From the NCBI RefSeq assembly GCF_020544465.1, contig NZ_CP066126.1, positions 2,418,001-2,482,000 on the forward strand: DNA of 64,000 nt, read 5' to 3'. Under the pieces are notes generated by a model. That model was not told the DNA's origin and did not search any database. It saw nothing but the letters and a program-made list of their open reading frames with translations. Source of the stretch: Chromobacterium rhizoryzae. GTDB lineage: Bacteria; Pseudomonadota; Gammaproteobacteria; Burkholderiales; Chromobacteriaceae. Positions 33,389-40,763 of the stretch are shown in pieces. The translations under genes were made by a program, and so were the position numbers. Position 1 is the first letter of the stretch, and each line of letters opens with the position of its first letter.

Positions 33389-35998
33389 TCAGCCCAGGCG
33401 CACGGTGGCGGATTGGGTTGCGGCGGCGCTGTTCAGCGCTTGCTCGCAGCCTTTGTTGAATTTGGGCAAAGGCGCGTTCAGGCTGGTGGGGCCGCTGAGG
33501 TTATGGCTGGCGCCTTTCACCGTCACGGTGCCGGGGCAGTGCACTTCGATATCGCCGCCCTTGAGCCGGATGTAGCCGCCGCCGGCGGTGACCAGGATTT
33601 CCTCCTTGGCGGTGATGACGATGCGCTCCTTACAGGAGGTGATGGTGACGTCCTTGTCCGCGGTCACTTCGATAGTGTCGCTCTGCGCCTGCATCTGGAT
33701 CTTGCCCTTGGCGGCGATCAGCTTCAGCGCGATCTTGTCTTGCAGGCCGGTGACGAACAGGCTGATTTTGTCGCCGACATTGTGGATCCAGCGCCGGCCC
33801 GAGGTTTGATTGGTGTCGCGCTGCGCCACCAGGTCCAGATTGGTTTCCGCGGCCAGGGTGAGGCTCTGTTGGCTCAGGCTGGCGATGCCGGCCGGCGCGG
33901 ACAGAACCAGCAAGGGCTGGCGGCCGGAGATGTCCTGGCCGGTTTTGCCTTCTTTGTCGGTATTGGTTTCCGCCTCCCAGGCTTTCAGCGCCGCTTGCAG
34001 GTGCTGCAGGTGGCCGATCAACTGCTTGCCTTCCCGCTTATTGTCGTCGCCTATGCCTTCCGGCCCGGTTTCCATGGTGTCGGCCTGCTGGCTGGTGGCG
34101 GTTTCGCCCAGGCTTTGGCTCAGGGCCAAGGCCGCGTCCAGCTGGCTTTGCGCCTGTTCGCGTGCCAGTTGTTTGCCGGACGCGCCGTTCTGCGCTTCGG
34201 TGCTCAGCAGCAGGCCGTGGCCGGCGCGGATGGCGCCGTGGTTGTCGGTGCGCAGTTCGAAGCCATCACCGCGCGGCTCGGCCTTGCCGTTGCTGCGCGG
34301 CTGGGTGAGGAAGCCTTGGTTGAGTTGGGTTTTGCCCGGCTCGCTCGATAGCTTGGCGCGCACTTCGCCGGGGGTGTCGTCGAACAGCAGTTCGTTGTAT
34401 TGGCCGCCCTGGTGTTCTTTGGACTTGATGCCGGACAGGGTTTTGTTGGCCGGCAAGGCGCCCGCGCCGCTGAAGTCCGGCGTCGGGTGGCTGCCGTTGT
34501 AGAGCACGCCGGTGATCACCGGGCGGTCGATATCGCCTTCGATGAAGTCGACCAGCACTTCCTGGCCGATGCGCGGGATGAATTGGTGGCCCCAGCCGGC
34601 GCCGGCGCTGGGCATCACCACCCGCAGCCAGCAGGAGGATTTGTCGTCCATCCCCGCGCCTATGCTCGGGTGTTCGTCCGGCCGCTGCCAGTGGAACTGC
34701 ACCTTGATGCGGCCATGCTGGTCGGTGTGGACTTCTTCACCCTGGGGGCCGACCACGGTGGCGGTCTGCACGCCACGGGATTTGGGTTTGGCCAGTTCGG
34801 TATGGGCGTAGGCCGGGGTCAGCGGCACGCCGCGGCGCTGGGCGTCGAAGTCGGCGCGGAAGGGTTGGGCGTCCTCGGCTTTTGCCAGCGCTTTGAGGTC
34901 GGCCGGCAGGTTGTTGCGCGCGCTTAAAGCTTGGCGGGTGACGACGAATTCGCGCTGTTCGCTGCTGTCACCGTCGTGGGCCGGATGGTCGTCCAGGCGG
35001 AACCACTGGCCGGCGGCCAGGCCGCGCACGCTGCCGCCGCCGCTGAATTGCTTGGCGTTCAGGTCATGCGCTTGCTGGCGCAGCTGGGCGTAGTGGCTGA
35101 GCTGGTCGGCGTCGCCGGCGTAGTACAGCGATTGCGGGTCGTAGTCGTGCAAGGAGGATTGCAGCGCCTTGCCGTTCTGGCCCTGGTCGATGCGGCTGTC
35201 GTCGCCGCTGTGCTGGGTTTGCACCGGCTGGTAGTCGAAGCTGGCCAGCGCCACCGCGCCGGGGACGATCTGGCGCTGGGCGTTCCACTCGGTCAGGCCA
35301 TCTTCGGCTTCGGTGGCGTCGCTGCGGTGGAAACGCACCCGCTCGGCGCCGGCCGGCGGCAGGCTGTAGGGATCGTCGAAGGCGACCAGTTGTACCTGGG
35401 GAACCTCGCCGTCGAGGTGATCGAAACGCCAGGCGTAACCCTCTTCATGCAGCAGGCGCACGATGAAGTCGTAATCGCTCTCGCGGTACTGCAGACAGTA
35501 GCTGCGCGGCGATGCCGGGCCAGTCTTGAAATCCTGAGCCTGGACGCGGGCGAACACCGGATTGGCCTGCTGATGCTCGCTCAGGATCTGCGTGACGATG
35601 TCCGGCACCGACTGATCCTGGAACACCCGCGAGCTGACGCGGTGACGCAGCAGCGCGAACGGCGGCTCTATGGTCAGCTGGTAGCGGCTGAAGCCGCCGT
35701 CCGAGCCCAGACACTCGGCCTTGGACACCACGCCGCAGCGCAGGCTCTCCGCGCCGGCGGCGCCCAGGATGCCGAGCCGGGCCGGCAGGCCGAGCAGGCT
35801 CTTGAGTTCGATCTTGCCATCCGGAGACAAACAGGTGAGCTGGTAGGCGTAAGACCGGGACACGCCTTCTTCGCCGGCCAAACTCAGCGGCAGCAATTGC
35901 TCGGCCGCCACGCTGCCGTCGCCCAGGCTGAGGGTGAGCAGGCGCTGGTCCTGGTTGAAGGCGGAGGCGAAGCTGGCGAGCAGGGTGCTTAAGTCCAT
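33389..35998 (-). CDS. vgrG: Type VI secretion tip protein VgrG
   Basis: 869 residues. N-terminal gp27/gp5-like part (about 1-500): GEEGVSRSYAYQLTCLSPDG, QYRESDYDFIVRLLHEEGY, RIKVQFHWQRPDEHP, the WLRV--P-AG-GWG-QFIPRIGQEV segment and VDFIEGDIDRPVITGVLYN. Then the GQYNELLFDDTPGE block and a C-terminal DUF2345 region rich in charged beta repeats (about 690-830). No extra catalytic domain is fused; the effector is encoded separately. It heads the operon of chaperone, effector and putative immunity genes. No tss/hcp core genes are in the window, so this is an orphan vgrG island. Confidence 0.95.
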   Translation of the reverse strand: MDLSTLLASFASAFNQDQRLLTLSLGDGSVAAEQLLPLSLAGEEGVSRSYAYQLTCLSPDGKIELKSLLGLPARLGILGAAGAESLRCGVVSKAECLGSDGGFSRYQLTIEPPFALLRHRVSSRVFQDQSVPDIVTQILSEHQQANPVFARVQAQDFKTGPASPRSYCLQYRESDYDFIVRLLHEEGYAWRFDHLDGEVPQVQLVAFDDPYSLPPAGAERVRFHRSDATEAEDGLTEWNAQRQIVPGAVALASFDYQPVQTQHSGDDSRIDQGQNGKALQSSLHDYDPQSLYYAGDADQLSHYAQLRQQAHDLNAKQFSGGGSVRGLAAGQWFRLDDHPAHDGDSSEQREFVVTRQALSARNNLPADLKALAKAEDAQPFRADFDAQRRGVPLTPAYAHTELAKPKSRGVQTATVVGPQGEEVHTDQHGRIKVQFHWQRPDEHPSIGAGMDDKSSCWLRVVMPSAGAGWGHQFIPRIGQEVLVDFIEGDIDRPVITGVLYNGSHPTPDFSGAGALPANKTLSGIKSKEHQGGQYNELLFDDTPGEVRAKLSSEPGKTQLNQGFLTQPRSNGKAEPRGDGFELRTDNHGAIRAGHGLLLSTEAQNGASGKQLAREQAQSQLDAALALSQSLGETATSQQADTMETGPEGIGDDNKREGKQLIGHLQHLQAALKAWEAETNTDKEGKTGQDISGRQPLLVLSAPAGIASLSQQSLTLAAETNLDLVAQRDTNQTSGRRWIHNVGDKISLFVTGLQDKIALKLIAAKGKIQMQAQSDTIEVTADKDVTITSCKERIVITAKEEILVTAGGGYIRLKGGDIEVHCPGTVTVKGASHNLSGPTSLNAPLPKFNKGCEQALNSAAATQSATVRLG

Positions 35999-36275
35999 GG
36001 GTTCAGGGCTCTATCTGGCGAAGGTTTGCGAGCAAGCGTTCAGGCGCCGTAGCGGCGGCATCGTGGCTTACGCGATAGCTGTTGATAGTTATTGTTAAAA
36101 AGCGAGCTTATTCTATGTGTTTTTACTGCTCCGCACAAAGGCTTTGATGCCAAAGGGATTTGGTTTTAATCAGTACCAGCCGGCAAGCCCGACGCGCGTC
36201 CGCCGTGCCGCGTCAGATCAAGTCCGGCCGGCTTTGGGTTTGCCTGCGATAGGCGGCGGGTGAGACAATCCGGCG

Positions 36276-36304
36276 CTGACATGGTTCACGCACTGTTCTA
36301 CAAT
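36276..36304 (+). promoter_or_regulatory. Strong promoter upstream of yedE
   Basis: CTGACA (36276-36281), 17-bp spacer, TACAAT (36299-36304): five of six matches in each hexamer. The start point would be near 36311, only about 14 nt before an intrinsic terminator. Confidence 0.7.
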
Positions 36305-36324
36305 GCCAACCGTATATTTTTGAC

Positions 36325-36347
36325 CCTGCCCGCGGGCAGGTTTTTTT
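36325..36347 (+). terminator. Intrinsic terminator/attenuator in the yedE leader
   Basis: CCTGCC-CGCG-GGCAGG followed by seven T residues, ending 19 nt before the yedE ATG. It lies directly behind the promoter at 36276, so it must be bypassed for yedEF to be expressed from there, suggesting attenuation or a very short RNA product. Confidence 0.8.
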
Positions 36348-36366
36348 ATTGGGAGACGTCTGAGCC

Positions 36367-37578
36367 ATGACTTGGCAGGATTTCAAGACGCAATACCTGG
36401 TGCGCTTCTGGGCGCCGGTGCCGGCGGTGATCGCCGCCGGGGTGTTGTCCGCATATTATTTCGGCATTACCGGCACTTTCTGGGCGGTGACCGGGGAGTT
36501 CACGCGCTGGGGCGGCCACGCCTTGCAGCTGTTTGGCTTCCATCCGGAAACCTGGGGCTATTTCAAGGTGATCCATCTTGAGGGCACGCCGCTGGACCGT
36601 GTGGACGGCATGATGATCATAGGCATGTTCGCCGGCTGTCTGTCCGCGGCCTTGTGGGCCAACAACGTCAAGCTGCGCATGCCGCATCATCGCGTCCGCA
36701 TCGCGCAGGCGGTGCTGGGCGGCCTGATCGCCGGCTTTGGCGCGCGGCTGGCCATGGGCTGCAATCTGGCGGCCTTCTTCACCGGCATTCCGCAGTTTTC
36801 CCTGCATGCCTGGCTGTTTGCGCTGGCCACCGCGGCCGGTTCCTGGTTGGGCGCGCGCGTGACCATGCTGCCGGTGTTCCGCATTCCGGTGAAGCTGCAG
36901 AAGGTGAGCGCGCCGCAGCCCTTGCAGCAGCGCGAGGACCAGGCGCGGCGTCGTTTCCGCCTGGGCATGCTGATTTTCGTCGCCTTCACGCTGTGGGCGC
37001 TGGCCCGCACCTTCTCCATGCCCAAGCTGGGGCTGGCGGCCTTGTTCGGCCTGGCTTTCGGCCTGATCATCGAGCGCGCGCAAGTGTGCTTCACCTCGGC
37101 CTTCCGCGATCTGTGGCTGACCGGCCGCACCCAGATGGCCAAGGCCATCATCGCTGGCATGGCGGTGAGCGTGATTGGCGTGTACAGCTATGTGCAGCTG
37201 GGCGTGCCGCCCAAGATTCTGTGGGCCGGCCCCAATGCGGTGATAGGCGGGGTCTTGTTCGGCTTCGGCATCGTGCTGGCCGGCGGCTGCGAAACCGGCT
37301 GGATGTATCGCGCGGTGGAGGGCCAGGTGCATTACTGGTGGGTGGGGCTGGGCAATATCGTCGGCGCCACCTTGCTGGCGGCGTGGTGGGACGATATCGC
37401 GCCGGCGGTGGCCACTGATTACGCCAAGGTCAACCTGCTGGCGGTGTTTGGCCCGCAAGGCGGCCTGGTGCTCACTTACGCGATGTTGGCGCTGGCGATG
37501 CTGGCGGTGATGTGGTGGGAAAAACGCTTTTTCGCCAATAAGGCGCAGGCGGCTAGATTCAGCAAGGAGGCGGCATGA
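36367..37578 (+). CDS. yedE: YedE/YeeE-family sulfur (selenium) transporter
   Basis: 403 residues, about ten membrane segments. Conserved cysteines in transport motifs: GARLAMGCNLAAFFTGI (second-half repeat GIVLAGGCETGWMYRAVEG) and ERAQVCFTSAFRDLW. This is the internal-repeat architecture of YeeE/YedE (TsuA-type) proteins that import thiosulfate or related sulfur species through a chain of cysteines; YedE (FdhT) has been linked to selenium metabolism. The partner TusA-like gene yedF follows with a 4-bp overlap (ATGA), as in Escherichia coli yedEF. The ligand is not proven. Confidence 0.9.
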   Translation: MTWQDFKTQYLVRFWAPVPAVIAAGVLSAYYFGITGTFWAVTGEFTRWGGHALQLFGFHPETWGYFKVIHLEGTPLDRVDGMMIIGMFAGCLSAALWANNVKLRMPHHRVRIAQAVLGGLIAGFGARLAMGCNLAAFFTGIPQFSLHAWLFALATAAGSWLGARVTMLPVFRIPVKLQKVSAPQPLQQREDQARRRFRLGMLIFVAFTLWALARTFSMPKLGLAALFGLAFGLIIERAQVCFTSAFRDLWLTGRTQMAKAIIAGMAVSVIGVYSYVQLGVPPKILWAGPNAVIGGVLFGFGIVLAGGCETGWMYRAVEGQVHYWWVGLGNIVGATLLAAWWDDIAPAVATDYAKVNLLAVFGPQGGLVLTYAMLALAMLAVMWWEKRFFANKAQAARFSKEAA

Positions 37579-37814
37579 GCAAGCAGAGTTATACCCCAAA
37601 TTACCGTTTGGACATGATGGGCGAGCCTTGCCCGTATCCGGCGGTGGCCACGCTGGAGGCGATGCCGCAGCTTCAGCCGGGCGAAATCCTGGAGGTGGTG
37701 ACCGATTGCCCGCAGTCGATCAACAACATCCCGCTGGACGCCAAGAATCATGGCTACACCGTGCTGGAAATCCAGCAGGACGGCCCGACGATACGTTATC
37801 TGATCCAGCGTTGA
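37575..37814 (+). CDS. yedF: TusA/SirA-like protein YedF
   Basis: 79 residues. TusA-family CPxP motif GEPCPYPAVATLEAMPQL with the reactive cysteine at 19, followed by QSINNIPLDAKNHGYTV and the end DGPTIRYLIQ, all as in enterobacterial YedF. TusA-type proteins carry persulfide (or selenide-derived) sulfur; this one is thought to receive the species imported by YedE. Start overlaps the yedE stop; AAGGAGG precedes it. Confidence 0.95.
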   Translation: MSKQSYTPNYRLDMMGEPCPYPAVATLEAMPQLQPGEILEVVTDCPQSINNIPLDAKNHGYTVLEIQQDGPTIRYLIQR

Positions 37815-37833
37815 GCCTGTGTAAATAGTGCCA

Positions 37834-37903
37834 TTCCGCCGCAGGGGCGGAACCCGACGGCCTGTCGTTCACTCACTTATTAAGTGTTTTGGCGGCAGGC
37901 CGT
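37834..37903 (+). other. Two hairpins between yedF and the DUF3472/ricin gene
   Basis: TTCCGCC/GGCGGAA (37834-37852) just after yedF, without a T tract, and a larger structure ACGGCCTG (37857-37864) with CAGGCCGT (37896-37903) enclosing an inner CACTT/AAGTG hairpin (37874-37886). The first may end yedEF transcription; the second may belong to the leader of the next gene. No known RNA family recognised. Confidence 0.4.
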
Positions 37904-37952
37904 TGTCGTATGCGGCCGGCCTTGGTTTCCCTTATTGAATAAAGGTGTTGCC

Positions 37953-39488
37953 ATGTACTCATTCAGCCGCGGTCTCGCCCGCTTGGCTCTTGTCTGTGTT
38001 CCCATTGCGCCGGCGCTGGCCGGCACCGGGTCCGCCCATCTCAACTATCCCAATGTGTCCGCCGACATCCTGATGATGACGGTGAAGGTGTTGAACACGC
38101 ATCAGCACACTTATTACGAGACCCTGGGTTGGAACGGCGGCCGCGATGCCGGCGGCTATACCGGCATTCAGAGCCACAACAACGGCGCGCCGGCCTATAT
38201 CTTTTCAATCTGGGACCCGGTGTCGGTGCACGGCGTGCCGATACGCGCGGTGTACGCCAAGCCCGGCGCCAAGGTGGAGCGCTTTGGCGGAGAGGGCGAG
38301 GGGCTGAAGTATTTCGATTTGCAGACCAAGTGGACGCTGGGCCAGCCGGTAACGTCCCTGGTGCGCAATTGGCAGCAAAACGGCCACACTTACTTTGGCA
38401 TGTGGACGCGGGACGCGGCCACGCGGATTTGGACCCATCACGCCACTTTCGATTTCCCGGCGGCCAATATCGACTTCGCCGCCCAGTCCGCCAACAGCTT
38501 CATCGAGAACTGGAGCGGCCAGGCCAAGGAGGTGACCCGCAGCGCCGAGTATTACGATGTCTGGGCGCGTGGCGCTCAGGGCTGGCAGGCGATCAATCGC
38601 GCCACGCCCACCGTCACGGAACTGACGCCGGCTCAGGCCAAGCAACACGCGGTGTCCGCGCAGGGCCGCTTTGTGATGCAGCAGGGCGCGCCGCTGGCCG
38701 GCTTCCAATCTCCGTTGATTTCCACCGCCCGGCGTCCGGCCGCGCCGGAAGCGGATCCGGCCAAGATCGATCAGTTGAACGCCGCTTACGACGCCGCCGC
38801 GCGCGCGGTGACGGCGAGCTGGCAAACCAGCCCCTATGGCGCGCCGCAGTTCAAATACCAGCTCAGCGTCAGCGACGCGGCCAGCGGCAAGATCCTGGCG
38901 CAGGGCGGCGAAATCGCCGGCGAGCGCCGCGCGGCCAGCTTGAAGCTGCCAGCGGGAACGCCGACGCCGGCCAAGCTGCAAGTGAATCTGACCGTGACCG
39001 ACGTGCTGGACCGCAGCGACGCGCGCGCCGGCAAGCTGATAGACAGCAGTGCCGTCGGGCCGCAGGCGGGCAAGTCTTACCGGCTGCAGTCCCTGAGCAG
39101 CGGGCTGTGGCTGACGGTCAAGGACAATAGCGCGTCCGCCGGCGCGGCCGTCGTTCAGCAGGCCGCCGCAGGGCAAAACCAGGTGTGGCAGCTGGCCGCC
39201 AGCGGCGACGGTTATCAATTGGTCGCCGCGCATTCCCGGCAGTGTCTGGACGTGGAGGGCGGCGCCAAGCAGGACGGCGGCAAGCTGATTCAGTGGCCGT
39301 GCAGCGGCCAGGCCAATCAGCGCTTCAGCCTGAAGGCGGACGGAGCCGGCACGTACAGCCTGGTGGGCGCGCAGGCCGGCAAATGCCTGGACGTGGCCAA
39401 TGCCTCGTCCCTGGCCGGCCAGCAACTGATTCAATGGAGCTGCCACGGCGGAGCGAATCAGCGCTGGCGTTTGCTGGCCGCGGAGTGA
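37953..39488 (+). CDS. Secreted DUF3472 protein with ricin-type lectin domain
   Basis: 511 residues from ATG 37953, with AAAGG 7 nt upstream. Signal peptide about 1-23 (ends PALAG). DUF3472 region about 30-250: HQHTYYETLGWNGGRDAGGY, TGIQSHNNGAPAYIFSIWDP, then a VTR-EYYDVWARG-QGW segment. C-terminal ricin B-type lectin (about 375-511) with two QxW-type repeats (NQVWQLAA, NQRFSLKA, NQRWRLLA) and paired cysteines (SRQCLDVEGG, GKCLDVANA). Likely a secreted carbohydrate-binding protein or enzyme; no catalytic residues are known for DUF3472. Confidence 0.85.
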   Translation: MYSFSRGLARLALVCVPIAPALAGTGSAHLNYPNVSADILMMTVKVLNTHQHTYYETLGWNGGRDAGGYTGIQSHNNGAPAYIFSIWDPVSVHGVPIRAVYAKPGAKVERFGGEGEGLKYFDLQTKWTLGQPVTSLVRNWQQNGHTYFGMWTRDAATRIWTHHATFDFPAANIDFAAQSANSFIENWSGQAKEVTRSAEYYDVWARGAQGWQAINRATPTVTELTPAQAKQHAVSAQGRFVMQQGAPLAGFQSPLISTARRPAAPEADPAKIDQLNAAYDAAARAVTASWQTSPYGAPQFKYQLSVSDAASGKILAQGGEIAGERRAASLKLPAGTPTPAKLQVNLTVTDVLDRSDARAGKLIDSSAVGPQAGKSYRLQSLSSGLWLTVKDNSASAGAAVVQQAAAGQNQVWQLAASGDGYQLVAAHSRQCLDVEGGAKQDGGKLIQWPCSGQANQRFSLKADGAGTYSLVGAQAGKCLDVANASSLAGQQLIQWSCHGGANQRWRLLAAE

Positions 39489-39493
39489 GCGTA

Positions 39494-39515
39494 GCCCGCG
39501 CCGTCAGGCGCGGGC
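39494..39515 (+). terminator. GTCA-loop hairpin after the lectin gene
   Basis: Perfect 9-bp stem GCCCGCGCC/GGCGCGGGC with loop GTCA, 5 nt past the stop. No T tract. The same loop as the serC terminator. Confidence 0.6.
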
Positions 39516-39516
39516 G

Positions 39517-39655
39517 GCTGTTACGATCTGCTGCGCTGCGGCGATACGGCGTTGAAAACACCTTCGAAATGCTCATGTACCGCTTGACCATTCCGCTTTC
39601 TCAGCCGTTTTCGCCTTGTCTCGCGCTTGCTCGCGAGTCTTTGAGCCGCTTCTTA
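39517..39655 (+). repeat. Interspersed ~140-bp repeat, copy 6
   Basis: Starts CTGTTACGATCTGCTGCGC, contains CCTTCGAAATGCTCATGTAC, CCGCTTTCTCAGCCGTTTTC and CGCCTTGTCTCGC, and ends CGCGAGTCTTTGAGCCGC. It abuts the stop codon of the patatin gene on the other strand. Confidence 0.72.
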
Positions 39656-40690
39656 GCTTTCGCAGCTGGCGAGGAAGGCGCGGGTGGCGGCGGCGCCGGC
39701 CTGGAATAGCCGCTGATACTTGTCGTCGCCGGTCTTGATATTGAAGTCCGTGGCCAAGACACCTTCGGTGGGGATATTGATGCTGCGCGCCTGATCCCGC
39801 GGCGAATACTGATAGTTCAGGTTTTGCGCTTGCCAGGCGCTCTGGGCGATGTTCTGGATGTGCTGGATCAGGTTGGCGTCCGATGACGGCTTGCCCGGCG
39901 GCGCGTCGAAACGGGCGCCGAAGGTTTTCTCCTCCTCCTCATCTTCTCCCTGCTTGGGCTTTGCTGGGTACTTGTCGTCGAAGAAGTTGATCGGGTAGTT
40001 CCAGATGGTGCCGCCGTCGACGAATACGCCGGCTGGCTGGCCGGGGTAGCTGAAGTTTTGCGCTTCGAAGAAGAAGGGGATGGACATGGAGATGCGCACC
40101 GCCTCGGCCACTTCCACGTCCGGCGTCAGCTCGGCGGAGAATATTCTGGCCTGATGGGCGTTGGCGTCGCAGCCTATCACGTGGAGCTGGCGGAAGGGCT
40201 GGTCGTTTTTGTGCAGCGCCGGCTTGGCGAAGTCGGCGAAGGTGTATTTCTTGTCCGGCCGGCCGTCCTTGAACTGGCTGGCGACCACGCCTTTCAGCCA
40301 GTGGTAGAAGTAGTCGCTGGAATACCAGCCTTTCTTGTTGAACAGGCGCAGCAGGCAGATGAAGTCTTCGAGCGAGACGTTTTTGGCGTGCGGCTGCAAG
40401 GCCAGCTGGGCCTGAAAGGCCTTGTGCGCGGCCTGCAGTTGCGGCGTGGCCGGCTCAGCCGCTTTTTGCGGGATCTTGCTGTAGTCGAGGGAGTCGGACA
40501 GTTCCTGGGTCTTGGCCGCGCTGAGGCGGAAACTGATCAGCATGGAGGAGATGGCGCCGGCGGAGGCGCCGACCACGCGCTGGATCTGCGCCAGCGCGCC
40601 GGCCCGCTCCAGTTCCTCCAACATGCCCAGGTAGGCGATGCCCCAGACGCCGCCGCCGGACAGCGCCAGGTTTTCGAATGAATATTTCAT
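39653..40690 (-). CDS. Patatin-like phospholipase
   Basis: 345 residues from ATG 40690, with AAGGAG 7 nt upstream; an ATG 13 codons further up lacks this. Patatin signatures: oxyanion loop SGGGVWGIAYLG, nucleophile elbow GASAG (serine 43) and catalytic aspartate in VFVDGGTIWNYP, forming a Ser-Asp dyad. No signal peptide or membrane segment. Related proteins are intracellular lipases or secreted toxins (ExoU and T6SS Tle types); it is near the T6SS island but not in it, so no secretion claim is made. It faces the repeat copy on its 3' side. Confidence 0.9.
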   Translation of the reverse strand: MKYSFENLALSGGGVWGIAYLGMLEELERAGALAQIQRVVGASAGAISSMLISFRLSAAKTQELSDSLDYSKIPQKAAEPATPQLQAAHKAFQAQLALQPHAKNVSLEDFICLLRLFNKKGWYSSDYFYHWLKGVVASQFKDGRPDKKYTFADFAKPALHKNDQPFRQLHVIGCDANAHQARIFSAELTPDVEVAEAVRISMSIPFFFEAQNFSYPGQPAGVFVDGGTIWNYPINFFDDKYPAKPKQGEDEEEEKTFGARFDAPPGKPSSDANLIQHIQNIAQSAWQAQNLNYQYSPRDQARSINIPTEGVLATDFNIKTGDDKYQRLFQAGAAATRAFLASCES

Positions 40691-40763
40691 ATGCCGCTCC
40701 TTGTCGTTGAAATGGGAATGACTCGCCATTTATGTGTACGGCATGGCGCGGCGTTTGCCGCTA

